From contig JBAYRL010000006.1 of NCBI GenBank assembly GCA_041676705.1, positions 50,943-114,942 of the forward strand: a DNA stretch of 64,000 bases, read 5' to 3'. Of the stretch, positions 7,994-16,749 are shown piece after piece. Numbering within the stretch: the stretch's first letter is position 1; each line of letters begins with the position of its first letter. Made by a program: the position numbers and the translations under genes. A model generated the notes under the pieces. The model was not told the DNA's origin, ran no database searches, and saw nothing but the letters and a program-made list of their open reading frames with translations. The DNA comes from Acidimicrobiia bacterium (lineage in GTDB: Bacteria > Actinomycetota > Acidimicrobiia > Acidimicrobiales > SKKL01).

Positions 7994-9673
7994 TTAGGGC
8001 TCGGTAACCGCACCAACCTCGGCTCCTTGCACCAACTTGGCGAACTTCGCCAGCACGCCTTTGGTATAACGCGGCTCGGGCACTTTCCAGTTCTTGCGTC
8101 GCTCGGCCAATGTGGCTTCATCAACCATCAATTCAATGGAATGATTCTTCACGTCGACGATAATTTTGTCGCCTTCTTCCACAAAGGCAATCGGCCCACC
8201 ATCAACGGCTTCAGGGGCCACGTGGCCAATGCAGAAGCCATGAGTTCCCCCCGAGAAACGTCCGTCAGTTAGGAGTGCGGCGTCAGAACCGCGGCCTACT
8301 CCCTTCATGGCCCCAGTGATGGCCAACATTTCACGCATGCCCGGACCACCCTTGGGGCCTTCATAGCGAATAACCACAATGTCGCCCGCTTCAATTTGTT
8401 CACCCAGCACAGCTTCCATAGCAGCGTCTTCGCCATCGAAGACCCGTGCCCGGCCCTCAAAATAGTCAAAATCGATGCCGGCCACCTTTAGTACCGAACC
8501 TTTGGGGGCTAATGAGCCAGACAACACGGCGATACCACCCACACTATGAATGGGGTTATCCCAGGTGTGAACCACCTCTCCATCGGGGGCAGGTGGGTTT
8601 ATCATGGCCAAATTTTCGGCCACGGTCTTGCCGGTCACGGTGATTTCGTCGCCGTGCAACGCGCCCGCTTCCAGCAGCATCTGCATTACCACCGGCACAC
8701 CACCAATACGGTCGATATCCCACATGTGATACTTGCCGTGGGGTTTGGTGTCGGCCAGGTGCGGTACCCGGGCGGCAACCTTGTTGAAATCTTCAAGTTG
8801 CAGATCTACTTGGGCCTCATAGGCAATTGCCAATAGGTGCAACACGGCGTTGGTAGAGCCACCCAGTGCCATAACCACGGCAATAGCGTTTTCTAAAGCT
8901 GCCTTGGTGATGATGTCGCGAGGGCGAATACCTAGCTTCAGCAGGTTCAAGACTGCGGTACCGCTGGCGTAGGCGTAGTCGTCGCGGCGGCGATCCACGG
9001 CGGCTGCCGAGGCACTTCCAGGCAACGACATGCCCAAGGCTTCGCCCACCGAAGCCATAGTGTTGGCGGTGAACATGCCAGCACATGACCCTTCGCCCGG
9101 ACAGGCTTCACGCTCAATGGCGTCAAGTTCGGCTTTGTCCATGGTGCCAGCAGCGTAGGCACCAACCGCTTCGAAAACACTGGTGATGTCGAGGGCTCGG
9201 CCATTGTGGTGTCCGGGCAGAATCGAGCCGCCATACACAAATACCGACGGCAGGTTCAGCCGGGCTGATGCCATCAACATGCCTGGCAGCGATTTGTCGC
9301 AGCCAGCAAAGGTAACCATGCCGTCCATGCGTTCGGCGTGCATCACCGTTTCAACCGAGTCAGCAATCACTTCTCGCGAAACTAGCGAAGCCCGCATCCC
9401 TTCATGGCCCATCGAGATGCCATCGCTGACCGCAATGGTGTTGAACTCGAGAGGAAACCCGCCCGCGGCACGTACCCCTTCTTTGGCACGTTTTGCCAAA
9501 CGATCCAAAGGCACGTTGCACGGGGTTACCTCGTTCCACGACGAGGCTACTCCTACTTGGGGTTTCTCCCAGTCGTTGTCGCCCATCCCCACCGCTCGAA
9601 GCATGGCGCGGGCCGGGGCACGTTCGTACCCGTCAGTAACCTCATGGGACCGTGGTTTCATCGGGTCAGTCAT
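7994..9673 (-). CDS. ilvD: Dihydroxy-acid dehydratase
   Basis: 559 residues, normal length. It dehydrates 2,3-dihydroxy-isovalerate and -methylvalerate to the 2-oxo acids, the third common step for valine, leucine and isoleucine. The three cysteines of the iron-sulfur site are visible: C52 in TPCNVPLD, C125 in GCDKSLPG and C197 in ACPGEGSCAGMFTANTM; this spacing fits the [2Fe-2S] type. It lies upstream of ilvBNC on the same strand with 186 bases between, which hold the attenuator. Its start is 36 bases from the divergent ABC operon, so the two promoters must overlap or be very compact. Confidence 0.97.
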   Translation of the reverse strand: MTDPMKPRSHEVTDGYERAPARAMLRAVGMGDNDWEKPQVGVASSWNEVTPCNVPLDRLAKRAKEGVRAAGGFPLEFNTIAVSDGISMGHEGMRASLVSREVIADSVETVMHAERMDGMVTFAGCDKSLPGMLMASARLNLPSVFVYGGSILPGHHNGRALDITSVFEAVGAYAAGTMDKAELDAIEREACPGEGSCAGMFTANTMASVGEALGMSLPGSASAAAVDRRRDDYAYASGTAVLNLLKLGIRPRDIITKAALENAIAVVMALGGSTNAVLHLLAIAYEAQVDLQLEDFNKVAARVPHLADTKPHGKYHMWDIDRIGGVPVVMQMLLEAGALHGDEITVTGKTVAENLAMINPPAPDGEVVHTWDNPIHSVGGIAVLSGSLAPKGSVLKVAGIDFDYFEGRARVFDGEDAAMEAVLGEQIEAGDIVVIRYEGPKGGPGMREMLAITGAMKGVGRGSDAALLTDGRFSGGTHGFCIGHVAPEAVDGGPIAFVEEGDKIIVDVKNHSIELMVDEATLAERRKNWKVPEPRYTKGVLAKFAKLVQGAEVGAVTEP

Positions 9674-9709
9674 GCCACGAGCCTACCCTTTTGCGGCAGA
9701 ACTTCTAAT

Positions 9710-10675
9710 ATGGCGGTAATGACAAATGTTGCAGAAGGACCACCTTCTTCTAGCGGCGCCCCAAATAACCCCACTATTTCTGGCCAAAACATAACAAAAT
9801 CGTGGGGCACCCATGCTGTGCTCACCAATTGTTCGTTTCAAGTATCAGGTGGGGTGACTGGTTTGTTGGGCTCGAATGGGGCTGGCAAAACCACCTTGTT
9901 TGGCATGATTTTAGGTCTCCACGAACCCAACAGCGGCGAGCTTCGGGTTTTTGGTCTTGACCCGCGTACCGCTGGCCCAAAAATCCGGGCACGGATTGGT
10001 TACTCACCCGAACATCATCTCTTGCCACCCGATCTGCGTGCCCACGATCTGGTTCGCCACATTGGCGAAATTCACGGTTTGTCTCGCCGCGACGCGACCA
10101 CCAGAGCCAGCGATGCCCTTTGGCAGGTGGGCCTGGGCGAAGAACGCTTCCGAGCCTTGGGAACCATGTCTACTGGTCAACGACAGCGTGTCAAGCTGGC
10201 ACAAGCCTTAGTGCATGATCCGGCCTTGATCTTGTTGGATGAGCCCACCGATGGCCTGGATCCGCTGCAGCGAGAGAAAATGCTGAGCCTAATTCGCCGG
10301 ATCGGCACCGAGTTTGGCATTGACGTGGTGTTGTCGTCGCACTTACTTGAAGAAGTGGAACAAATCTGCGATTCAGTGGTGATCCTGGCCAACGGCACGG
10401 TAGCGGCATCCGGCGGTCTAGGTGAGCTACGCGGCGATACCTACGGGGTGGTGGCGGTGCTTGATCGAGACGTGGAATTGGTCGGCCAGCTTTTAAGCCA
10501 AGCTGGTTGGTCTACCAACATTGCTGGCAATCGCCTGAGCATCGCCATTAACCAGAATCTGGATCAGGGCCTAGATGCTTTACGTGACGCCATTGCCGAG
10601 GTTGGGGCCCCACTACGTTCGTTGCAACCCGAGCGCCGAAGCCTAGAAGACATCTTCTTAGGGAGTGCATCATGA
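9710..10675 (+). CDS. ABC transporter ATP-binding protein (ABC-2 exporter), first copy
   Basis: 321 residues from the ATG at 9710 (a second in-frame ATG is at 9719). An upstream extension would run into ilvD on the other strand and shows no homology-like sequence, so I reject it. Walker A is LLGSNGAGKTT, the signature is MSTGQRQRVKLAQAL and Walker B is ALILLDEPTDGLDP, with the switch histidine in SSHLLEEVEQ. The C-terminal 80 residues form the usual DrrA/CcmA-type tail. It powers the permease encoded next, whose ATG overlaps its stop by 4 bases. Substrate unknown. Confidence 0.88.
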   Translation: MAVMTNVAEGPPSSSGAPNNPTISGQNITKSWGTHAVLTNCSFQVSGGVTGLLGSNGAGKTTLFGMILGLHEPNSGELRVFGLDPRTAGPKIRARIGYSPEHHLLPPDLRAHDLVRHIGEIHGLSRRDATTRASDALWQVGLGEERFRALGTMSTGQRQRVKLAQALVHDPALILLDEPTDGLDPLQREKMLSLIRRIGTEFGIDVVLSSHLLEEVEQICDSVVILANGTVAASGGLGELRGDTYGVVAVLDRDVELVGQLLSQAGWSTNIAGNRLSIAINQNLDQGLDALRDAIAEVGAPLRSLQPERRSLEDIFLGSAS

Positions 10676-11535
10676 GCGACGCCCAAATTCTAGATCGTGG
10701 CTATCGCCGCTACGAAGGCCCTCGCGGCCAAGTGTGGGCCGCTATGCGCACCCTCATTCGTTTTAGCTTCGAGCGAGCCTTGGGAATGCGCCGCGGGTTC
10801 TGGGCCAAAGTAATCCCGGCCCTCATTATTGTGATCGCGTTTTTACCTGCGGTGGTCTTCATTGGCATTGCTTCGCTTTTGCCGGACGCTTTTGCCGAGG
10901 CTGTTCCTACCTATGGCGACTATTACGGTTTCATTGTGAGTGCGCTGGTGCTTTACACCGCCTTCTTAGCACCCGAGCTGCTATGCAACGATCGCCGCAC
11001 ACGGCTTTTAGGCTTGTATTTGGCTTCGCCACTGAACCGCCTTACCTATTTGGCGTCCAAAGCTTTAACCGCCGTGCTAGCGCTTAGCATTATCACTATC
11101 GGGCCGTTGCTGATGCTCTTGTTGGCCTACAGCTTGCAAGGTCAAGGCCCAGGCAACGTAGTCGATTACCTAACGCTGCTAGGGCGAATATTCTTGGCGG
11201 GTGCTGCCATTACTGCCATTTACACTTCGTTGGCCTTCGCTGTGGCGAGTTTTACTGACCGTATGGCGGTAGCGGCGGCTTCCATAATTATGGCCTTGCT
11301 CGGTTCGCAAGTCTTAACTTCGGTCTTGGTGAACGGGGCCGATTGGCCAGTGTGGATGAGGCTCTTCAGTCTGGTTGATCTGCCCTTAGACATTGTGGAG
11401 CGCCTATATTTCGGATCGAATTTTGGTGAGCCCAGCATTTCTAACTGGGCCTATTTGGTGGCCATCGTGGCTTGGAGTGGCGTGTTAAGCGCCTTGGTTA
11501 TACGCCGCTACCAACGTTTGGACGTGACCCGATGA
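10672..11535 (+). CDS. ABC-2 type permease, first copy
   Basis: 287-residue integral membrane protein with about six hydrophobic segments: one at about 45-70 (VIPALIIVIAFLPAVVFIG), then near 85-105, 125-150, 165-190, 195-220 and 255-280. This is the size and layout of ABC-2 exporter membrane subunits. The first 40 residues are cytosolic and include GYRRYEGPRG, a motif often seen in these actinobacterial permeases. It overlaps both neighbours by 4 bases (ATGA), so it is translationally coupled to the ATPases on either side. Substrate cannot be read from the sequence. Confidence 0.8.
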   Translation: MSDAQILDRGYRRYEGPRGQVWAAMRTLIRFSFERALGMRRGFWAKVIPALIIVIAFLPAVVFIGIASLLPDAFAEAVPTYGDYYGFIVSALVLYTAFLAPELLCNDRRTRLLGLYLASPLNRLTYLASKALTAVLALSIITIGPLLMLLLAYSLQGQGPGNVVDYLTLLGRIFLAGAAITAIYTSLAFAVASFTDRMAVAAASIIMALLGSQVLTSVLVNGADWPVWMRLFSLVDLPLDIVERLYFGSNFGEPSISNWAYLVAIVAWSGVLSALVIRRYQRLDVTR

Positions 11536-12446
11536 GCCTGATCAGCTTTAGCGAAGTCTCGAAGTTTTTCGGTGATCTGGTGGCCGTTTCCGAAGTCACT
11601 TTCACCATTGATGCCGGAGTCACCGCCTTGTTGGGTCCAAACGGTGCCGGCAAGTCCACCATTTTGCGGATGATGTGTGGCCTCACCCCGCCTTCTAGCG
11701 GCGAAGTTCAATTGTTAGGCCGCGACCCGCGCCACAGTACCGAAGTAATGCGTGATATCGGCTTGGTTCCGCAACAAGATGGCCTTTTCGAACACCAAAG
11801 CGCCTTCGAGTTTGTTCGTCTAGCCGCCATTTTGCACCATCTGCCCAACCCCGAAGCCGCTGCTCGTGAAGCGCTGGCCCGCGTTGAGTTGTCTAGTGAC
11901 GACACCCGACCAGTGTCTACATTTTCTAAAGGGATGCGCCAACGGGTGAAGATCGCTCAGGCACTCGTGCATCATCCACCCATCATCATCTTAGATGAGC
12001 CCTTAACTGGTCTAGACCCCCGACAGCGTTTAGCAATGGTGCATCTTTTTAACTCTCTGGGCCAAGCGGGTTATTGCGTGGTGGTGTCGAGCCATGTACT
12101 CGACGAGGTGGAACGTTTTGGTTCACGAATTCTCGTTATCGCCGAAGGACGCTTAGCAGCTATCGGCGATTTCCACGCTATTCGCGATCTTATGGATGAC
12201 CGGCCTCACCGCCTGCGAATTGTAACTAATAAACCCCGTGAGCTGGGTGGTGTTTTGTTAGGTGCCGGCCAGGCGATGTCGGTGCGGATTGAAGGACCGG
12301 AAGAGCTCTTGGTCGACACTAACGACATTATAAATTTTAGAACCAATATCGCTCGAGCGGCGCTTCAGGTTGAAGCCAGGGTGGAAGAACTGGCCAGCCT
12401 TGATGACAACCTCGAAAGCGTCTTTCGATATCTGGTGGAGCGCTAA
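11532..12446 (+). CDS. ABC transporter ATP-binding protein, second copy
   Basis: 304 residues from the ATG at 11532 that overlaps the preceding stop as ATGA; I prefer this to an upstream start at 11472 because it gives a normal N-terminus (MSLISFSEVSKFFGDLVAVSEVTF). Walker A is LLGPNGAGKST, the signature region SKGMRQRVKIAQAL (Thr-Phe-Ser-Lys-Gly instead of LSGGQ, as in this subfamily), Walker B IIILDEPLTGLDP and the H-loop SSHVLDEVE. It pairs with the permease that starts at its last base. It is clearly related to the first ATPase of the operon, suggesting an old duplication of an ATPase-permease pair. Confidence 0.88.
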   Translation: MSLISFSEVSKFFGDLVAVSEVTFTIDAGVTALLGPNGAGKSTILRMMCGLTPPSSGEVQLLGRDPRHSTEVMRDIGLVPQQDGLFEHQSAFEFVRLAAILHHLPNPEAAAREALARVELSSDDTRPVSTFSKGMRQRVKIAQALVHHPPIIILDEPLTGLDPRQRLAMVHLFNSLGQAGYCVVVSSHVLDEVERFGSRILVIAEGRLAAIGDFHAIRDLMDDRPHRLRIVTNKPRELGGVLLGAGQAMSVRIEGPEELLVDTNDIINFRTNIARAALQVEARVEELASLDDNLESVFRYLVER

Positions 12447-13159
12447 TGAAGGTTTTCTTCGCAATTTTCGCCTTTATCCGCGGGGTTATCGCCACCAAAG
12501 GCCGTTTAATCGCATTAACCGGTATGGGAATCGCTGGAGCGTTGATTGCCTTAGCCATTGGGGCGTCGAATCCAACCGACCCCATCCGCAGCGCCAGTTT
12601 ATTTATTTCTGGCTATGGGATGACGCTAATGGTTCCAATAATTTCATTGGTTTTTGCTACTGCCGCGCTTGGCAACCTGGTAGAAGACAACTCTTTGGTA
12701 TATCTGTGGATGCGACCCACCAATCGCTCTCTGGTGGCGGGTGGTGCTACCGCTGCCGCCTGGGTAGTAGCGGTGCCGCTAGTAGTGATACCTCTAGTAA
12801 TCTCAGCCTTTTTGGCCGGTGGTGGCGGAAGGGTGGCGTTGGCGACCACCTTTGCCGCGACCCTAGGAATTATGGCCTATTGCTCGCTCTTTGTAGCCAT
12901 AGGACTGCGATTCAAACGCGCTCTTTTATGGGGGCTGGTTTACGTTTTAATTTGGGAAGGCACCGTGGCTAGAAGCGCCACCGGCGCCTCGCGGCTATCC
13001 GTCCAAACTTATATAAACTCGGCGTTTAGCGATTTCGCAAACGTTAATTTGGTTCACGCCGACATCGACGGCACGGTGGCCGTAGCGGTTTTGATTATGT
13101 TGTGTGCAGCGGGTATCGGCCTTACTACCTGGCTCTTAAACCGACGCGAGGTGGCTTAA
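12446..13159 (+). CDS. ABC-2 type permease, second copy
   Basis: 237 residues with about six hydrophobic segments (near 20-40, 50-75, 95-125, 130-155, 158-175 and 205-230). Its ATG shares a base with the preceding stop (TAATG). It is shorter than and only loosely similar to the first permease. As last gene of the ATPase-permease-ATPase-permease operon, it probably forms the membrane part of either a second exporter or a heteromeric one. It ends at an inverted repeat that contains its stop codon. No substrate clue is visible. Confidence 0.75.
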   Translation: MKVFFAIFAFIRGVIATKGRLIALTGMGIAGALIALAIGASNPTDPIRSASLFISGYGMTLMVPIISLVFATAALGNLVEDNSLVYLWMRPTNRSLVAGGATAAAWVVAVPLVVIPLVISAFLAGGGGRVALATTFAATLGIMAYCSLFVAIGLRFKRALLWGLVYVLIWEGTVARSATGASRLSVQTYINSAFSDFANVNLVHADIDGTVAVAVLIMLCAAGIGLTTWLLNRREVA

Positions 13160-13165
13160 GAGCCA
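13130..13165. terminator. Inverted repeat at the end of the ABC operon, possible terminator
   Basis: TGGCTCTTAA (13130-13139) is the exact reverse complement of TTAAGAGCCA (13156-13165), and the match extends outward to about 16 bp with one mismatch. The 16-base loop holds the last codons of the permease, and its stop codon lies in the 3' arm. No T-run follows on either strand, so a terminator role is inferred from the position between convergent genes. Confidence 0.45.
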
Positions 13166-13184
13166 AGTAGTTAACCAAGCTTCG

Positions 13185-14603
13185 TTAAAGGCCTGCCTTT
13201 TGGCGCAATAAGGCGTTAACGGCTTTCCCATCAGCTTGACCCTTGGTGGCCTTCATCAAATAGCCCACAAAAACACCAGCTACTTTGGCGTCACCACCCT
13301 TGAATTTCTCCCAGGCGGCTTCATCTGAGGCAATGGCTTCATCCACCAACGCTTCTAGCTCGTCGCTTTCCATGGCTTCAAAACCACGAGCTTTGGCAAT
13401 TGCGGCCGGGTTGTTGCCACTGGCGATCATCTCGGCCAAAACCGCTTTGGCTTGAGTGGCGGTTAGCTGGCCCGAGGTTTCAAGATTGATCAACTCGACA
13501 AAGTCGGCAACGCTAAGCTTCTCGGCCGCTTCAGCGGGAACATTGTGCTCAAGATGGGTAAATACCCGCTCAGGTTGTGCCCCTTGATCAATAGCCGCTA
13601 CCGCTAGGGTATCAACGCCCTTTTCGGTCATTAGGGCCGCTACTTCGCTCGAAGCACCAGCATTTCGCACCGCCTCGCGACGTTCCGCCGGAAGAGCGGG
13701 CATTGCCTCGTCAATCGCGGCAATCTCGTCGTCATCGGGGGCCAAAGGCAAGAGGTCAGGATCTGGAAAATACCGGTAATCAGCGGCGCTTTCTTTCGAA
13801 CGCATGCTGTTGGTACGGCCTTCTTCTTCATCCCAGTGTCGGGTCTCTTGGAACAGGCTGCCACCGGATTCCAAAACATCAACTTGGCGACGGGCTTCAT
13901 AGTTGATGGCCCGAACCAAGCTCCGTAGCGAGTTCAGGTTCTTGATTTCACAGCGAACACCAAAACCTTCACCGGGTTTGCGAACCGAAACGTTAGCATC
14001 GACCCGCATCGAGCCTTCTTCCATCTTGGCGTCGCTAGCTCCAACCGCCAAGATAATCGAACGCAGTTCGACCACGTATTGGCGGGCTTCTTCAGCGCTG
14101 CGAAGATCGGGCTTACCCACAATTTCAACCAGTGGCACACCACACCGGTTGTAATCGACCAGGGAATATTCGGCCTCGTGGATGCGGCCACCGCCACCAA
14201 CATGAGTGGTTTTTCCCGTGTCTTCCTCAATGTGAGCCCGTTCAATTCCAACATGGCGGCCATCGGCTAGCTCGAGCCAGCCTTCGGTGTTGGTGGGCTT
14301 GTCGAACTGTGAGGTTTGATAGTTGCTCGACATATCAGGATAGAAATAGTTTTTGCGGGCAAACACCGACGGGTTTACTTGGCAGTGCAGGGCCCGGCCT
14401 AAGCGCATGGCATGTTGAACCGCCGCTTCGTTAACCACTGGAAGTCCGCCTGGTAGTCCCAAGCAACCAGGGCAAACGTTGGTGTTCGGCTCATCACCAA
14501 ACGAGTTGGGACAGCCGCAAAATAGTTTGGTTTTGGTGGCCAGCTCTACGTGGGCTTCTAGGCCAATAACCATTTCCCAATCGCCGGGAAGGATGTCACT
14601 CAT
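13185..14603 (-). CDS. gatB: Asp/Glu-tRNA amidotransferase subunit B
   Basis: 472 residues. Kinase/amidation subunit of GatCAB, which turns Glu-tRNAGln and Asp-tRNAAsn into Gln- and Asn-tRNA in the cytosol. It begins with the cradle domain (WEMVIGLEAHVEL), followed by the zinc cysteines in FCGCPNSFGDEPNTNVCPGC and GLPGGLPV. The long middle part contains RKNYFYPDMSSNYQTSQFD, HIEEDTGK and EIKNLNS. The C-terminal 130 residues are the YqeY-like tail that binds tRNA. Its ATG overlaps the end of gatA by 8 bases. Order gatC-gatA-gatB is intact. Confidence 0.96.
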   Translation of the reverse strand: MSDILPGDWEMVIGLEAHVELATKTKLFCGCPNSFGDEPNTNVCPGCLGLPGGLPVVNEAAVQHAMRLGRALHCQVNPSVFARKNYFYPDMSSNYQTSQFDKPTNTEGWLELADGRHVGIERAHIEEDTGKTTHVGGGGRIHEAEYSLVDYNRCGVPLVEIVGKPDLRSAEEARQYVVELRSIILAVGASDAKMEEGSMRVDANVSVRKPGEGFGVRCEIKNLNSLRSLVRAINYEARRQVDVLESGGSLFQETRHWDEEEGRTNSMRSKESAADYRYFPDPDLLPLAPDDDEIAAIDEAMPALPAERREAVRNAGASSEVAALMTEKGVDTLAVAAIDQGAQPERVFTHLEHNVPAEAAEKLSVADFVELINLETSGQLTATQAKAVLAEMIASGNNPAAIAKARGFEAMESDELEALVDEAIASDEAAWEKFKGGDAKVAGVFVGYLMKATKGQADGKAVNALLRQKAGL

Positions 14604-16008
14604 TTGTCGCCTCCAAAGTTCGAGCCGCTACCAACATCGTGTGTTCTTGATAGGAGTTACCTATTAACTGCACCCCTATGGGCAGGCCTTCACGGTTACG
14701 GCCAAAGGGTACGGTCACGGCTGGAGCACCCGTTAGGTTGGCAGGCACGCTGCACATATCCGAGATGTAACGTTCTTTCGGGTCACGGTCTTCACCGAGC
14801 CTGAAAGCCACACTGGTGGTGGTTGGTGAAAGCAACAGGTCGAAATGGCCAAACGCATCGACAGTTTCGTTGATTATGAGGGTTCGAGCTCGTTGTGCTT
14901 TTTCGTAGTAGTCCTCGTAATGTCCGGCCGAGAGCACATAGGTACCCAACAGCAAACGCCGTTTCACTTCGTTACCGAAACCAGCCGAACGCGAAGCGGC
15001 CATCATTTCAGCACTGGTGGCACCACTTACTTGTAAGCCGTAACGAACACCGTCGAGACGTGCCAAATTGCTGGAAGCCTCGCCGCTCATCAGGAATTGG
15101 TAGACCGACACGCCAAGTGACCACGAAGGAATTGAGACCTCTTCCACTTGTGCCCCGGCTTCACGTAACGCCTGGGCCGCAGCTTGGGTTCGTTCCACAA
15201 TTTCGCTGTCAATTTCCTGGCCCATCAGCTCGCTAACGAGGCCAATGCGTAGACCATCTACGCCTTCGTCCAGGTTGTCGCTAAATGCGGGCACTGGGGT
15301 GTTGTAGGAGGTGGTGTCGAGCGGATCGTGGCCGCTGATTGCTTCCAACAACAATGCCGCATCGGCAACGGTGGCGGCCATGGGGCCTATTTGGTCAAGT
15401 GATGACGCCAAAGCCACTAAGCCGTAACGCGACACCCGACCATAGGTAGGTTTAACTCCAACCAGGCCACAAAACGCTGCCGGTTGGCGGGTGGATCCGC
15501 CCGTGTCGCTGCCAAGGGCCAAGGGAACCATGCCGGAAGCAACAGCAGCGGCGCTGCCTCCGCTTGAACCTCCAGCGACTTTGGTGGGGTCAAGCGGATT
15601 CTTAGTCGGGCCGAAAATAGAATTTTCGGTGCTGGAACCCATCCCGTACTCATCGAGGTTGGTTTTACCAATCACCAAAGCGCCGGCGTTAACCAACGCA
15701 GTGATCACGGTAGCGTCATAGGGCGGAATCCAGCCTTCAAGCATTCTTGAAGCGGCCGTGGTAGTCAGCCCTTTGGTCACGATGTTGTCTTTTACCGCTA
15801 CGGGGACGCCAGCAAGTGGCCCTACCGATTCACCCGCTGCCACCGCGGCATCGATAGCTTGGGCTTGTTCTGCTAGTTCACCGTTTAGTGCTGTAAAAGC
15901 ATTAATGGTGGAATCTTGTGCTTCGATGCGGGCCAGAGCTTCTTCCGCTACCTCGGCCGCGCTCTTTTCACCGCTGCGCACACTAGCGGCAAGTTTGGTG
16001 GCGTCCAT
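14596..16008 (-). CDS. gatA: Asp/Glu-tRNA amidotransferase subunit A
   Basis: 470 residues, amidase-signature family. It hydrolyses glutamine and passes ammonia to GatB. The Ser-cis-Ser-Lys triad is visible: K73 in VAVKDNI, cis-Ser S148 in VAGGSSGGSAAA and nucleophile S172 in GSDTGGSTRQPA, with the same spacing as in characterised GatA. The stop of gatC overlaps the gatA start region at 16008, and gatB follows with an 8-base overlap, so the three subunits are made together. Confidence 0.97.
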   Translation of the reverse strand: MDATKLAASVRSGEKSAAEVAEEALARIEAQDSTINAFTALNGELAEQAQAIDAAVAAGESVGPLAGVPVAVKDNIVTKGLTTTAASRMLEGWIPPYDATVITALVNAGALVIGKTNLDEYGMGSSTENSIFGPTKNPLDPTKVAGGSSGGSAAAVASGMVPLALGSDTGGSTRQPAAFCGLVGVKPTYGRVSRYGLVALASSLDQIGPMAATVADAALLLEAISGHDPLDTTSYNTPVPAFSDNLDEGVDGLRIGLVSELMGQEIDSEIVERTQAAAQALREAGAQVEEVSIPSWSLGVSVYQFLMSGEASSNLARLDGVRYGLQVSGATSAEMMAASRSAGFGNEVKRRLLLGTYVLSAGHYEDYYEKAQRARTLIINETVDAFGHFDLLLSPTTTSVAFRLGEDRDPKERYISDMCSVPANLTGAPAVTVPFGRNREGLPIGVQLIGNSYQEHTMLVAARTLEATNE

Positions 16009-16307
16009 TATGATTCTCCTAACGCTGGCGGCACCCGAAATTGGTTCTCTTCAACATTGGCAGCGGCGGCCATCAGTGCTTCTCGTGGCAATGGCTGCAC
16101 CACCACATCGGGGCGCATCACGTTCACCCCCTCAAGTGGAAGAATCGTGATGGGGAGTGGATCAACAATCGCTTGGTCGAGGTCTTCGGCGAACTCGAGT
16201 GTTTGCACTAGCTGAGCAGTAAAGCTTTCTAGCTCTTGATCATCTAGGCGCAGTTCGGCAAGCTTCGCCATTTTGGCTACATCTTCACGCGATATCGAAT
16301 AGGACAT
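16008..16307 (-). CDS. gatC: Asp/Glu-tRNA amidotransferase subunit C
   Basis: 99 residues, the small belt subunit that wraps round GatA and helps it assemble with GatB. The N-terminus ISREDVAKMAKLAELRLDDQELESFTAQL is the family hallmark, followed by FAEDLDQAIVDPLPITI and the C-terminal segment RPDVVVQPLPREALM...NQFRVPP. First gene of gatCAB, starting 37 bases after the SCP2-like gene stop on the same strand. Confidence 0.95.
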   Translation of the reverse strand: MSYSISREDVAKMAKLAELRLDDQELESFTAQLVQTLEFAEDLDQAIVDPLPITILPLEGVNVMRPDVVVQPLPREALMAAAANVEENQFRVPPALGES

Positions 16308-16344
16308 GTTTTTAGGTTAATGCCCCGAGGTCGCTACTTAGACA

Positions 16345-16749
16345 TCAGACCGGTCGTGTTATTGCTAAAACACTTTCCGCAAGGTCGTTGGCAGAACCGA
16401 GTGTTTGGGCCTGCAAAGAAAAGAGCACCGCCAAATCACCCTCTACTTGCATGGTCCCACTTAGGAAGGCTTCCATGGCTGCAGCCTCATCGCGTTCCAC
16501 GAAAATCCGTTGTGCTACGGAATAGGTAATAGCGATTGACAAATCGGGGTTTGGTAGCTCGCCTACCTCAATGCTGATGTCGCCAGCGCTGGTGTCGATG
16601 TGTCCGTGTAGCACTCCAGTTTCGAAAGGAGTCTCCGTCACCAGCAGATTTACTCGTATCGAATACGGTGCTGTTGGTAGTTCGTGTTTCGCTCGCAGGG
16701 CCCGAACTGCTTCAATCCATTCGGGGCTTAGAAATTGATAGGTTGTCAC
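16345..16749 (-). CDS. SCP2-like (sterol carrier protein-2 fold) domain protein
   Basis: 134 residues. The pattern of alternating beta strands (YSIRVNLLVTETP, GVLHGHIDTSAGDISIEVGEL, PDLSIAITYSVAQRIFVERD) followed by AAMEAFLSGTMQVEGDLAVLFSLQ matches the SCP2 lipid-binding fold; the phrase around FLSGTMQVEGD is its most constant part. Such proteins bind acyl chains or sterol-like ligands in the cytosol, but many bacterial ones have no assigned ligand. The start overlaps the end of the MFS gene by 4 bases, so the two are probably coupled. Function here is not known. Confidence 0.75.
   Translation of the reverse strand: MTTYQFLSPEWIEAVRALRAKHELPTAPYSIRVNLLVTETPFETGVLHGHIDTSAGDISIEVGELPNPDLSIAITYSVAQRIFVERDEAAAMEAFLSGTMQVEGDLAVLFSLQAQTLGSANDLAESVLAITRPV

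Noticed and set aside
9404..9709. In-frame extension of the first ABC ATPase upstream of 9710
   Set aside because: It runs antisense through ilvD, has no ABC-like sequence, and a normal N-terminus begins at 9710 or 9719.
12370..12972. Plus-strand open frame of 200 codons across the second ABC ATPase and permease
   Set aside because: Out of frame with two coupled genes that show clear ABC features; its product is rich in Trp, Arg and Gly without membrane helices.
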